Positions 34,603 to 43,572 of a stretch of 64,000 nucleotides of DNA are shown one piece after another. Every line of letters begins with the position of its first letter. The stretch's first letter is position 1. The stretch spans positions 1-64,000 of the forward strand of contig SFQZ01000029.1 in the NCBI GenBank assembly GCA_004562915.1, read 5' to 3'. A program made the translations under genes and the position numbers. The notes below the pieces were generated by a model. The model saw only the letters and a program-made list of their open reading frames with translations. It was not told the origin of the DNA and did not search any database. This stretch comes from a bacterium. GTDB lineage: Bacteria > Bacillota_A > Clostridia > Lachnospirales > Lachnospiraceae.

Positions 34603-34655
34603 AATCCGGCAGATAAAAAGACCGGATAAATAACGTGAGAAAGAGAGGTTTTTTT

Positions 34656-36074
34656 ATGTATCGTGTAGACTCTATGAAAGCGGAAGAATTTATCAGCCAT
34701 GAGGAAATTATGGAAACTCTGGCTTACGCAGATGAGAACAAAAATAATGTAGAACTGATCGATCGGATTCTGGAAAAAGCTAAAAAGAGAAAAGGACTGA
34801 GCCACAGAGAGGCTTCTGTTCTTCTGGTCTGTGAAAATGAAGAGAAGAATAAGGAAATTTGTGCACTGGCTGAACAGATTAAAAAAGATTTTTATGGAAA
34901 CCGTATCGTTATGTTTGCACCGCTGTATCTGTCCAATTATTGTGTAAATGGATGTGTATACTGTCCATACCATGCAAAGAATAAACATATCCCGAGAAAA
35001 AAACTCACGCAGGATGAGATCCGTCGGGAAGTAATTGCACTCCAGGATATGGGACATAAGCGTCTTGCTCTGGAAACAGGTGAAGATCCGGTAAATAATC
35101 CAATCGAATATGTTCTGGAGAGTATAAAAACGATTTACAGTATCAAACATAAAAATGGTGCAATCCGCCGGGTGAATGTAAATATTGCAGCTACGACAGT
35201 GGAAAACTACAGAAAATTAAAAGAAGCCGGAATCGGTACTTATATTTTGTTCCAGGAGACTTATAATAAAGAGTCTTATGAGAAACTTCATCCGACGGGA
35301 CCAAAACATGATTATGCATACCACACAGAGGCCATGGATCGTGCCATGGAGGGTGGAATCGATGATGTGGGTATCGGTGTATTGTTTGGCTTGGAGCTGT
35401 ATCGATATGAATTTGCAGGTCTTTTGATGCATGCAGAGCATCTGGAGGCTGTTCATGGGGTAGGTCCTCATACCATCAGCGTTCCTCGAATCCGTCGGGC
35501 TGATGATATCGATCCGGATGCATTTGATAATGGCATCAATGATGATATATTTGCAAAACTTGTGGCATGTATCCGAATTGCAGTGCCATATACAGGTATG
35601 ATCATTTCCACAAGAGAAAGTCAGAAGTGCAGAGAAAGGGTTCTGCATCTGGGAGTGTCACAGATCAGCGGCGGATCCAGAACCAGTGTAGGCGGATATG
35701 CGGAGGAAGAACCAGAGGAAGAAAGCTCCGCTCAGTTTGATGTAAGTGATAACCGGTCATTGGATGAGGTAGTGAACTGGTTGATGAGGCTGGGATATAT
35801 TCCGAGTTTCTGTACCGCATGCTATCGCGAAGGCAGAACAGGGGATCGCTTTATGAGTCTTTGTAAGAGCGGACAAATACAGAACTGCTGCCACCCAAAT
35901 GCTCTGATGACATTGAAAGAGTATCTGGAAGATTATGCGGCAGATGATACCAAAGCTGTTGGAGAAGCTTTGATTCAAAAAGAAATTGCCAATATACCTA
36001 AGGAAAAAGTAAGAGAAATCGTGGTGCGCAACTTAAAGGAAATCGAACAGGGACAGCGGGATTTCCGCTTCTAG
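34656..36074 (+). CDS. hydG: [FeFe]-hydrogenase H-cluster radical SAM maturase HydG
   Basis: Product of 472 residues. HydG splits tyrosine to supply CO and cyanide for the H-cluster. The radical SAM cluster is in CVNGCVYCPYHAKN, and the C-terminal auxiliary cluster is bound by CTACYREGRTGD and CKSGQIQNCCHPNAL. ATG at 34656 is chosen for AGAGAGG upstream; a frame seven codons earlier lacks a site. It is followed after 11 nt by hydF. hydE is not in the window. Confidence 0.94.
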   Translation: MYRVDSMKAEEFISHEEIMETLAYADENKNNVELIDRILEKAKKRKGLSHREASVLLVCENEEKNKEICALAEQIKKDFYGNRIVMFAPLYLSNYCVNGCVYCPYHAKNKHIPRKKLTQDEIRREVIALQDMGHKRLALETGEDPVNNPIEYVLESIKTIYSIKHKNGAIRRVNVNIAATTVENYRKLKEAGIGTYILFQETYNKESYEKLHPTGPKHDYAYHTEAMDRAMEGGIDDVGIGVLFGLELYRYEFAGLLMHAEHLEAVHGVGPHTISVPRIRRADDIDPDAFDNGINDDIFAKLVACIRIAVPYTGMIISTRESQKCRERVLHLGVSQISGGSRTSVGGYAEEEPEEESSAQFDVSDNRSLDEVVNWLMRLGYIPSFCTACYREGRTGDRFMSLCKSGQIQNCCHPNALMTLKEYLEDYAADDTKAVGEALIQKEIANIPKEKVREIVVRNLKEIEQGQRDFRF

Positions 36075-36085
36075 GAGGAAATGAT

Positions 36086-37324
36086 ATGAGTATGAACAGC
36101 ACACCATTTTCAGAACGAGTACACATTGGAATATTTGGAAAACGAAACGCAGGAAAATCAAGCCTGATCAATGCGATGACAGGGCAGAGCCTTTCTATCG
36201 TGTCGCAGATAGAAGGTACTACAACAGATCCGGTACAAAAAGCCATGGAACTTCTTCCATTGGGACCGGTGGTTCTTATAGACACACCTGGAATTGATGA
36301 TGAAGGGGAACTGGGAGAACTGCGGGTTGCCCGCAGCTATCAGATGCTGAATAAATCAGACATTGCTTTGCTGGTGTTGGATGCTAAAGACGGGATGACA
36401 AAGGAAGATGAGAAACTGCTTCTGAGAATCTGGGAAAAAAAGATTCCGGTACTGGTTGCACTGAATCAGTGTGATTTACTGGAAAAAGAAGAAATAGATG
36501 ACCGGATCGACAAAACGAGGGATCGGATGAAGGAAATGGCAGGTGAGTCTGCCCGGGTAACAGAAGTTCTGGAAGTCAGTGCTGTGACAGGATACCATAT
36601 TTTTGAATTAAAAGAGAAACTTGCTCATCTGGTACCGGAAGAAAATGACGGGCCAAGAATCGTGGCAGATCTTCTGGATGTAGAAAAAATTGCAGTGTTG
36701 GTGGTGCCTATTGATAAGGCAGCACCGAAAGGGAGACTGATACTTCCACAGCAGCAGACGATTCGGGATATTCTGGAAGCAGGGGCAGCCTGTGTGGTTG
36801 TGCGGGATACAGAACTGGAAGCAACACTTAGAAAACTGCAGGGGCATGTGGGAATTGTGATCACAGACAGTCAGGCATTTGCTAAAGTGTCGAAAATCGT
36901 TCCGCCCGAGATTCCTCTTACTTCCTTTTCTATTCTGTTTGCCCGTTATAAAGGAGAACTGGAACCTTTCCTGCAGGGCGTAGATGCGCTGGGAAAACTG
37001 GAAGATGGGGATAAAGTATTGATTTCTGAGGGATGCACTCATCACCGGCAATGTGATGATATAGGTACTGTGAAAATTCCGCGGTGGATTACAGAATATA
37101 CGGGCAAAAAACTGGAATTTTCTTTCAGCAGCGGCGGCGGTTTTCCGGATGATCTTACGCCATATCGCATGATCGTACATTGTGGAGCCTGTATGCTGAA
37201 TGCCAGAGAGATGCATTATCGAATTGCCTGTGCGCAGGATATAGGTGTGCCGATCACGAATTATGGAATGTTGATTGCAAAAATCACAGGAATATTGGAA
37301 AGAAGTCTGGAACCGGTAAAATAG
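36086..37324 (+). CDS. hydF: [FeFe]-hydrogenase H-cluster maturation GTPase HydF
   Basis: Product of 412 residues. N-terminal GTPase: P-loop GKRNAGKSSLI, switch II DTPGIDD, G4 NQCD. The C-terminal cluster domain has CTHHRQCDDIG and HCGACMLNAR, the C-x-H ... H-C-x2-C ligands. It serves as scaffold that delivers the diiron subcluster to hydrogenase. AGGAGG precedes the ATG. Confidence 0.95.
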   Translation: MSMNSTPFSERVHIGIFGKRNAGKSSLINAMTGQSLSIVSQIEGTTTDPVQKAMELLPLGPVVLIDTPGIDDEGELGELRVARSYQMLNKSDIALLVLDAKDGMTKEDEKLLLRIWEKKIPVLVALNQCDLLEKEEIDDRIDKTRDRMKEMAGESARVTEVLEVSAVTGYHIFELKEKLAHLVPEENDGPRIVADLLDVEKIAVLVVPIDKAAPKGRLILPQQQTIRDILEAGAACVVVRDTELEATLRKLQGHVGIVITDSQAFAKVSKIVPPEIPLTSFSILFARYKGELEPFLQGVDALGKLEDGDKVLISEGCTHHRQCDDIGTVKIPRWITEYTGKKLEFSFSSGGGFPDDLTPYRMIVHCGACMLNAREMHYRIACAQDIGVPITNYGMLIAKITGILERSLEPVK

Positions 37325-37380
37325 CTGTACGCACATGTTTTTGTCTTCTGCATATAGTAGATATGAAAGAGTATCAATGC

Positions 37381-37411
37381 TCTGGCGGGAATGCCGTATG
37401 GTATCCCGCCA
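37381..37411 (+). other. Strong stem-loop between hydF and the amidase gene
   Basis: TCTGGCGGGA (37381-37390) pairs perfectly with TCCCGCCAGA (37402-37411), 11-nt loop, no T run. It could slow exonucleases or end the hyd message weakly. The amidase ribosome site CTGGAGG starts 9 nt later. Confidence 0.6.
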
Positions 37412-37433
37412 GAAAATTATCTGGAGGTAAAAC

Positions 37434-38198
37434 ATGGCATATAAGATTGTTCTGGATGCAGGACATGGCGGTGAAGATCCAGGTGCAGTTGCGATGGGTC
37501 GCCAGGAAAAAGATGATAACCTTCGGTTGACGCTGGCTGTGGGAGAAATACTGAAAGAAAATGGTATGGATGTTGTCTATACAAGAACGACGGATGTATA
37601 TCAGACACCATTTCAGAAAGCACAGATAGCAAACGAAGAGATGGCAGATTATTTTATTTCCTTCCACAGAAATTCCAGTCCTGTTCCAAATCAGTATAAT
37701 GGTGTAGAGACACTGGTGTATGACAAATCGGGAATCAAACTGGAAATGGCGGAGAATATTAATGGTGCCCTGGAAGAGGTGGGATTTCAAAAACTTGGGG
37801 TAAAAGCAAGACCGGGGCTGGTGGTACTTAGAAGAACCAAGATGCCTGCTCTTTTGGTGGAAGTGGGATTTATAAACAGCACGATAGATAATCAGCTTTT
37901 TGATGATAAATTCCAGGAGATTGCTCAGGCAATTGCCTATGCTGTATTGGGAACTCTTGCAGAGGAAGATGTGGAAGAACCGCTTTTGTATCGGGTGCAG
38001 GTTGGCCTTTTCAGAAACAGGGATTATGCCAATCGTTTGAACTATGAACTGATTGATAAGGGATATCCCGCTTATATTCTTGCGAGTGACGGGTTCTATA
38101 AAGTACAGGTGGGAGCTTTTGAACAGCTTGGCAATGCTGTTACGATGGAACAAAGACTGCGGCGGGATGGGTATCAGACGTTGATAACGACGAAATAG
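37434..38198 (+). CDS. N-acetylmuramoyl-L-alanine amidase with SPOR domain
   Basis: Product of 254 residues. Residues 1-180 are an Amidase_3 fold (IVLDAGHGGEDPGA, the metal glutamate in ALLVEVGFINS, and SFHRNSS). A SPOR peptidoglycan-binding repeat (LYRVQVGLFRNRDYANRL; FYKVQVGAF) ends the protein. It cleaves the glycan-peptide bond of the wall, perhaps in spore or septum remodelling. No signal peptide or membrane span is seen, which is odd for a wall hydrolase. Confidence 0.87.
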   Translation: MAYKIVLDAGHGGEDPGAVAMGRQEKDDNLRLTLAVGEILKENGMDVVYTRTTDVYQTPFQKAQIANEEMADYFISFHRNSSPVPNQYNGVETLVYDKSGIKLEMAENINGALEEVGFQKLGVKARPGLVVLRRTKMPALLVEVGFINSTIDNQLFDDKFQEIAQAIAYAVLGTLAEEDVEEPLLYRVQVGLFRNRDYANRLNYELIDKGYPAYILASDGFYKVQVGAFEQLGNAVTMEQRLRRDGYQTLITTK

Positions 38199-38231
38199 TA
38201 CTTTTGGGTTGTATAATATTAAAGGTAGTGA

Positions 38232-38446
38232 GGCTGATGATAGTATATCCTGTGTATCAATGTCAGGTCGCTTCCCTTCAGCTAACTGTTAACTCCGACT
38301 AAAACGCTCCGGAGAGCCGTCGCGCTTAAGTCTGCGTAAACAGTGGACGCCTTAGTGTGTGGAGCAACCTGCCAGTGGCAGGTTGCGGAGCTCTTCAGGC
38401 GCGCTTTCCCAATGACATTGATAGACAGGATATACTATCATCAGCC
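38232..38446 (-). repeat. Structured repeat element, copy B (longest)
   Basis: 34-nt arms (38232-38265 and 38413-38446) pair with a single mismatch. The core is in the reverse orientation to copy A. ACTGT (38285-38289) pairs with ACAGT (38340-38344), at the same place where copy A has AGCGC/GCGCT. It carries ~45 extra nt with a nested perfect hairpin, GCAACCTGCC-AGT-GGCAGGTTGC (38364-38386). It lies 30 nt after the amidase gene. Confidence 0.8.
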
Positions 38447-38546
38447 ATTGTACTTTATAGAGTTATACGACACAAAAGATAACATGGCAGATAATGTGAT
38501 TGAGCAATATCATTATCTGAAAATAAGTGATAAATGGTGATAGAAA

Positions 38547-39155
38547 ATGGAGAATGTTTCGAAAAAGTACAGTAAGTTTTTGAGTAATTTTACGGATTTT
38601 ATTTTTCTTGAGGATGAGCCGCAGGAAGCGGATATTATTTTTGTTCCTGGGAACGGATTTCCACAGATGGCGGAGCGGGCGGCTGTGTTGTGGAAGGAAG
38701 GATATGCTCCCAGGGTGCTTCCGTCAGGCAGGTATAGTGTTTTGACGGGGAAGTTTGCGGGGGTTCAGGCAGAAATTCAAAAGTATTCCGGTGAGTATGA
38801 GACGGAATGGGATTTTCTCTATGATGTTCTGATAAAAAATGGTGTGGACGGACAAGCAGTGCTGAAAGAAAATCAGGCTACCTACACCTATCAGAATGCC
38901 ATATATTCAAGAAAAGTGACAGATGCAGCCGGTATAGAAGTAAAAAAAGCTATCATCTGCTGCAAGGCACAGCATGCCCGCCGATGTAGAATGTATTATC
39001 AGCTTCTTTATCCGGAGACGGATTTTATGATTTGTCCGTCCGATGTGGGAATTAACCGCACTAACTGGTTTTTATCAGAAGCAGGCATTGAAGAAGTGCT
39101 GGGGGAAGTGGAAAGGTGTGGAAAACAATTTCACAAAATAGTACGGGAACTGTAA
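38547..39155 (+). CDS. YdcF/DUF218-like protein
   Basis: Product of 202 residues, a single DUF218 domain (ADIIFVPGNGFPQMAERAAVLWKEG; ENQATYTYQNAIYSRKV; KAIICCKAQHARRCRMYY). Members have been linked to envelope sugar metabolism and vancomycin sensitivity (SanA), but the reaction is unproven. No signal peptide is seen. Weak ribosome site GGTGATAG. Separated from the amidase gene by structured copy B. Confidence 0.75.
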   Translation: MENVSKKYSKFLSNFTDFIFLEDEPQEADIIFVPGNGFPQMAERAAVLWKEGYAPRVLPSGRYSVLTGKFAGVQAEIQKYSGEYETEWDFLYDVLIKNGVDGQAVLKENQATYTYQNAIYSRKVTDAAGIEVKKAIICCKAQHARRCRMYYQLLYPETDFMICPSDVGINRTNWFLSEAGIEEVLGEVERCGKQFHKIVREL

Positions 39156-39185
39156 TAAAAAGGACGCTCCAGCGGCGTCCTTTTA
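39156..39185. terminator. Bidirectional terminator
   Basis: AAAAAGGACGC (39157-39167) and GCGTCCTTTTT (39174-39184) with a 6-nt loop; serves the convergent YdcF-like and CNNM transporter genes. Confidence 0.88.
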
Positions 39186-39195
39186 TGGAATACTA

Positions 39196-40488
39196 TCATT
39201 CATCATCATTTTCATTTTTTGAATTAAAATAATCTTTCGGTATATAGATATGAACCAGTTCAATCCGGTTTTTTTCAATCTCATCGACCACCAGCTTCAG
39301 ACCATCATCTGTGATACAGGATTCTCCCGGATTGGGCAGACGATCCAGCTGCTCTATAATATAGCCACCAATGGAGTCGTAATCATCAGATTCCAGATGA
39401 AGACCGATTCTTTCGTTCAGATCATCAAGTTTTGCCGAACCGCGGGCGGTATACTCTCGCTGTGCAATGATCTCCTGATAATCTTCTTCCTCATCTTCAT
39501 CATATTCATCCCGGATTTCTCCGACGATTTCTTCAAGCAGATCTTCCAGTGTGATCATACCGGCTGTGGCACCATATTCATCAAGGACAATTACCAGGTT
39601 GACGGCGTATTCCTTCATTTCCATAAGAAGATCAGCAGTGCTTTTGTATTCGTAAGTGAAATAAGGATCACGGAGAATACTGCGAACAGAAAAACTTTCA
39701 CTGGGATCACGAAGCAGCAGATCCTTCATATTGATAATACCAATAATTGTGTCAGTAGTCTTTTCATACACAGGGTAACGGGTATACCCATCTTCTCTGA
39801 AAATTGCCAGCAATTCGTCATACGTAGCATCTACACTGACAAAAGACATATCAATTCGCGGAACCATAACATCTTTAGCCTGAGAATCTCCAAAATCAAA
39901 CACATTATAAATCATTTGACGTTCTTCTTTTTCGATAATGCCGTCTTCATGGCTTACATCCACGATTGTACGCAGTTCCTGCTCTGTCATAGTGTTCTGA
40001 CGGGCATTCGGGTCAACGTGGAGAAGAAATAAAACACCACTGGAAAGCTTATTGACCAGAAAAATCACCGGAGTCAGGATCTTCATCAGCGTATAAATGA
40101 TCGGTGCATAAGTAAGAGAAAACTTTTCGGCACTCAAAGTTGCCATCGTCTTCGGTGTAATTTCTCCGAAAAGAAGAACCAGCAGTGTCAGTACTCCGGT
40201 TGCAACACCAATAAAAGCATTTCCAAATACTCTGGTAGTCCATGTGGTTGCCAGTGAAGAAGCTGACAGATTGACAATGTTGTTGCCAATAAGAATCGTG
40301 CTGAGTAGTTTTCCGGGATCATCGATGATTTTCATCAGAGTTTTTGCCCGTTTATTTCCATCATCAGCCAAAGACATGATACGGATTTTGTTAACAGTTG
40401 TCATAGCTGTCTCTGCAGATGAAAAAAATGCGGAGAGCAGCAGAAGAATAAATAATACAATTAGCTGTATGGCGTCGCCAGAATCCAA
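39196..40488 (-). CDS. CNNM/CorC-type hemolysin-family membrane transporter
   Basis: Product of 430 residues. The N-terminal DUF21 membrane domain (four spans: LLLLSAFFSSAETAMTTVN; GNNIVNLSASS; GEITPKTMA) is followed by a CBS pair (DVMVPRIDMSFVSVDATYDEL; TRYPVYEKTTDTIIGIINM) and a C-terminal CorC_HlyC domain (DYDSIGGYIIEQL). Likely Mg2+/Co2+ export. TTG start at 40488 with AAAGGAG upstream. Confidence 0.9.
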   Translation of the reverse strand: MDSGDAIQLIVLFILLLLSAFFSSAETAMTTVNKIRIMSLADDGNKRAKTLMKIIDDPGKLLSTILIGNNIVNLSASSLATTWTTRVFGNAFIGVATGVLTLLVLLFGEITPKTMATLSAEKFSLTYAPIIYTLMKILTPVIFLVNKLSSGVLFLLHVDPNARQNTMTEQELRTIVDVSHEDGIIEKEERQMIYNVFDFGDSQAKDVMVPRIDMSFVSVDATYDELLAIFREDGYTRYPVYEKTTDTIIGIINMKDLLLRDPSESFSVRSILRDPYFTYEYKSTADLLMEMKEYAVNLVIVLDEYGATAGMITLEDLLEEIVGEIRDEYDEDEEEDYQEIIAQREYTARGSAKLDDLNERIGLHLESDDYDSIGGYIIEQLDRLPNPGESCITDDGLKLVVDEIEKNRIELVHIYIPKDYFNSKNENDDE

Positions 40489-40785
40489 ATATTTTCACTC
40501 CTTTAATAGTATAATGTGGACTTCAAAAGTGGTTATTGATTTAGGAATTTTACACTCCCGAAAGCCTACATCATCATAATATATGGAAAATATACATGAT
40601 TTTGTGGTGAATTGCAAGTTAAATAGATGGAAAATACAGGAAAAGAAAAAAACATTAGTTCGGGGCTGTATAAAAGGAATGTTTTGTGATATACTTCAAT
40701 AGGTAAACTGGGGCTGTGGATAAGTCCTGTTAATTTTCAGAAGAATGTTGATAACTATGAGATGTATAGAGGAGAGAATAATTAC

Positions 40786-42747
40786 ATGAGGGATTACATG
40801 AAGAAAGGAACCGGAAAGAAGCGTTATCTGAGGACCATGGGAATACTTATGGCATCTGTTATGGTGTTGTCTGCAGGAACAGGTCAGCTGGTTCTTGCCG
40901 GAGATGATAAAGAGCCAACAGAGATTACAGAAGAAAAAGAAGAAAAGATGGTGGTGTATCTGAACGGAAAATCCGGAAAGGACAGCCGTTCAGGAGAAAG
41001 TAAAGAAAAAGCAGTAAAATCTTTTGAACGTGCTGCGGAGCTTGCGGGAGATTATGGAGTGATCCGTATATGTGGAACTGTCACAGTGAAAGATGATAAG
41101 ACATGGGAGCTTCCGTCAGGAGTCAGCGTACGTCGGGCAAAAGGGTTTGAAGGCGCATTGGTCAAAGTTACAGGAAGTCTTGTACTGGATAATGTGAGAA
41201 TATATGCGGATGATATTACAGGAGACGGAGAAGTAGAAGGTGCAGTTGAACGTGAAAAGGTTTATGTGCCAAAATCCATGGAGGTTGAAGAGCCCACAGT
41301 TCTGAGTGAGATTCCTTTGACAGAATGCGAAGGTGACGGTGTTTTTGCATGGGATGACGAAGAATTGACTTTGTCAGAATATGAAACGGAATGCAAAGTG
41401 GTGTTTCATCCATACGATACAGATGCAGTAGATTACAGCGAAGAAAAAGGATGGGATGAAGAGGAAGAAGTTGTGATTCGTGATATTACGGTTTATGTCA
41501 CTTCACTGAAGCCGGAGGAAGATGGTGAGGAAAATGCGGATGAGGGGTCTGCGTCTGAACCGGAATCCACTCCCGAAGCAACGCCGGAAGTGACACCGGA
41601 ATCCACTCCTGAAGTAACACCGGAAGTGACACCGGAATCCACTCCTGAAGTAACACCAGAGCCAACACCGGAAGTTGCTCCGGAAGCAACACCGGAACCG
41701 GCTCCTGTCACACCAGCCGTACCGGACAGTACAGTTCCGTCTGTTCCGGCGGAAGGAGAAAATAGTGCGTCAGGTGATACAGAGAACAGTAACCCGACAG
41801 TTCCTGAGCAGATACAGCCAGGTGATATACCGATAGTACCTGAAAGTACACCGGCAGCCGGCGAAAATCCAGTATCGCAGGAACCATCCCAGGGCGAATT
41901 AACACAAGAGGAACAGGAAGAGGCAGTTGAGGTGGAGAATCTGATTGATTATCTTCCTACTGAAATGGATTCCCGTGAAGTGGTGGAAGCAATCGTGGAA
42001 GCTACCAAATGGTATGAGGCACTTTCAACGGAACAGAAAGCAATGTTTGGTGAGGATACACTCACAAAGCTGATTGAAGCGCAGGAAAAAGCGGCAGTAT
42101 TTAACAGACAGTGTAACGGAGTGACGATCGAGGGAGATTTTCCGTGGTATGTAGAGTTTCAGGTTGAATTGAAAAATGATAAAAATGATGTGTCTGTGCT
42201 TCAGGAAAAAAATGTAGATACTTTCATTTCCCCGTATGATATGAAACTGTGGGATTTGATGAATGATGAAGAGTATAAGCTGAATGGTCAGCAGGTACGG
42301 ATCACAGTACCGGCACCGGATGAAGAAATGTATACACAGCTGGTAGTAGTACATTACCTTGAAGATGGAACCGTTGAATATATTACACCGATTTATAATT
42401 ATGATGGCACGATCAGTTTTATGACGACTTCTTTCAGTCCATATAACCTCGCCGGAAGCAAAGTACTGGTGGGAAATACAGATAAAGTATACAACAGTTC
42501 CTCAAGCTCAGGAAAACTGGCAGGCAATGTGAGCGGAAGTTCTTCTGGAAGCAAAACTTCTACAACAACATCAGGGAAAACAACTGTCAGCAAAACAACC
42601 GGAAAAAACACATCAACACCTTCTGTTGTGAACTGGATTCCGAAGACCGGTGACAGTCAGAAGATTCTGGAGTATGTTTTGATTGGTGGAATTGCACTGG
42701 TTGTATTGATTGTAATCGGTGTTATAGCTTTTAAAAAGAAAAAGTAA
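40786..42747 (+). CDS. Cell-wall anchored surface protein with TPE repeats and IPKTG sorting signal
   Basis: Product of 653 residues. A long signal peptide ends near residue 37, followed by ~220 residues of surface domain (VVYLNGKSGKDSRSGESKEKAVKSF), a Pro/Thr/Glu spacer with TPEVTPE repeats, a helical domain, a beta-rich domain and a Ser/Thr stalk. It ends in IPKTGD, a hydrophobic span and KKKK, a sortase signal with I in place of L. No sortase lies in the window. AGAGGAGAG is 9 nt before the ATG at 40786. Function unknown; adhesin or glycan-binding is plausible. Confidence 0.82.
   Translation: MRDYMKKGTGKKRYLRTMGILMASVMVLSAGTGQLVLAGDDKEPTEITEEKEEKMVVYLNGKSGKDSRSGESKEKAVKSFERAAELAGDYGVIRICGTVTVKDDKTWELPSGVSVRRAKGFEGALVKVTGSLVLDNVRIYADDITGDGEVEGAVEREKVYVPKSMEVEEPTVLSEIPLTECEGDGVFAWDDEELTLSEYETECKVVFHPYDTDAVDYSEEKGWDEEEEVVIRDITVYVTSLKPEEDGEENADEGSASEPESTPEATPEVTPESTPEVTPEVTPESTPEVTPEPTPEVAPEATPEPAPVTPAVPDSTVPSVPAEGENSASGDTENSNPTVPEQIQPGDIPIVPESTPAAGENPVSQEPSQGELTQEEQEEAVEVENLIDYLPTEMDSREVVEAIVEATKWYEALSTEQKAMFGEDTLTKLIEAQEKAAVFNRQCNGVTIEGDFPWYVEFQVELKNDKNDVSVLQEKNVDTFISPYDMKLWDLMNDEEYKLNGQQVRITVPAPDEEMYTQLVVVHYLEDGTVEYITPIYNYDGTISFMTTSFSPYNLAGSKVLVGNTDKVYNSSSSSGKLAGNVSGSSSGSKTSTTTSGKTTVSKTTGKNTSTPSVVNWIPKTGDSQKILEYVLIGGIALVVLIVIGVIAFKKKK
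41560..41710 (+). repeat. Proline-threonine-glutamate repeat region
   Basis: DNA repeats of about 42 bp encode (TPE[VAS])n units, e.g. TPEVTPESTPEV. Copies are nearly identical and so may vary in number between strains. Confidence 0.75.
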
Positions 42748-42779
42748 TTGAGATAAAAATTCATACATAGAAAGTACAA

Positions 42780-42813
42780 CCCTCCCATATATTTTAGTAT
42801 GGGAGGGCGTTTT
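42780..42813 (+). terminator. Terminator whose stem contains the next gene's ribosome site
   Basis: CCCTCCCATA (42780-42789) and TATGGGAGGG (42798-42807) pair around an 8-nt loop, followed by CG and five T. The right arm GGGAGGG is also the ribosome binding site of the ATG at 42815. Confidence 0.8.
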
Positions 42814-42814
42814 T

Positions 42815-43189
42815 ATGGAACAGACCGCAAAGCAGACACCAAAGATGATGTCCCTCGTAAAAGGACTGATAGCTGCGTATCTGATTACCGGTATTTTACT
42901 TTTGATCCTGGCGCTTCTTTTATACAAGCTGGAGCTGGATGAGGGAAAAGTTACGATAGGAATTATCGTGATCTACGTTGCGTCCTGTTTTATCGGAGGA
43001 TTTTTTGTAGGGAAAAAAGCGGGAAGCCAGAAATTTTTATGGGGTATGCTGCTGGGACTTACATATTTTCTCCTTTTAACAGCAGTATCAGCGGTGACAG
43101 AACCGGGACTGGCATCCGGATGGAAAGGGCTGATTACTTCTTTTGTAATGTGTGCGGGAGCAGGAATGTTGGGAGGAATGTTGTCATGA
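42815..43189 (+). CDS. TIGR04086-family membrane protein
   Basis: Product of 124 residues with four membrane segments (near residues 15-37, 45-65, 75-95, 105-122). This family is a regular neighbour of the SCIFF ranthipeptide cassette in Clostridia; function unknown. Its ribosome site is inside the preceding terminator hairpin, so folding of the stem should lower its translation. Confidence 0.8.
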   Translation: MEQTAKQTPKMMSLVKGLIAAYLITGILLLILALLLYKLELDEGKVTIGIIVIYVASCFIGGFFVGKKAGSQKFLWGMLLGLTYFLLLTAVSAVTEPGLASGWKGLITSFVMCAGAGMLGGMLS

Positions 43190-43265
43190 AAAAAACAATG
43201 GCAGAGACTGCAGCAGTTGATATGAACTGTTATTATAATTTGCCTGTATTTTAAAGAAAAAGTTC

Positions 43266-43294
43266 TTTAAAAATAAAAGTACCTGTGTTATAAT
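43266..43294 (+). promoter_or_regulatory. Probable scfA promoter
   Basis: TTTAAA (43266-43271), 17 bp, TATAAT (43289-43294). The strong ribosome site AAGGAGGATATAAGG follows at 43313. Confidence 0.6.
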
Positions 43295-43327
43295 ACGAAA
43301 TAGCGATAACATAAGGAGGATATAAGG

Positions 43328-43471
43328 ATGAAACATATCAAAACTTTAAATACAAAAAGTTTACAGAACACTGTAAAAAAAGGTGGATGTGGTGAATGCC
43401 AGACATCCTGTCAGTCCGCTTGCAAGACTTCTTGTACAGTAGGAAATCAGAGCTGCGAAAGCACAAAATAA
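43328..43471 (+). CDS. scfA: Six-cysteine ranthipeptide SCIFF precursor
   Basis: Product of 47 residues, too short to stand out in a gene scan. MKHIKTLNTKSLQ is the leader and the core carries six cysteines (C21, C24, C28, C32, C36, C43), each followed or preceded by Thr/Ser/Gln. The SCIFF peptide is nearly universal in Clostridia. The radical SAM enzyme ScfB joins Cys sulfur to a residue's side chain. In related systems the peptide has been linked to quorum sensing and cell physiology; its role here is unknown. Strong AAGGAGG upstream. Confidence 0.93.
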   Translation: MKHIKTLNTKSLQNTVKKGGCGECQTSCQSACKTSCTVGNQSCESTK

Positions 43472-43498
43472 TCACTTGTGTGAAGAAAAGTACGTTAC

Positions 43499-43533
43499 AG
43501 GCAGCGGTTTTAAAAGCCGCTGCTTGATTTTTT
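43499..43533 (+). terminator. Hairpin between scfA and scfB
   Basis: GCAGCGG(TTTTAAAA)GCCGCTGC at 43501-43522, followed by TTGATTTTTT. It should partly stop transcription, giving more peptide than enzyme, as usual in modified-peptide operons. Confidence 0.75.
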
Positions 43534-43572
43534 GTGTGATATGACAAATAGACTTGGAAGGAGAACTGAAAC

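Noticed and set aside
38343..38540. Open frame reading out of structured repeat B
   Set aside because: Its first half is the repeat itself; the remaining 20 codons have no start signal or family.
41493..41711. Minus-strand frame rich in Gly/Ser/Val repeats opposite the TPE region
   Set aside because: It is the mirror of the Pro-Thr-Glu repeat of the surface protein; low complexity and no start signals.
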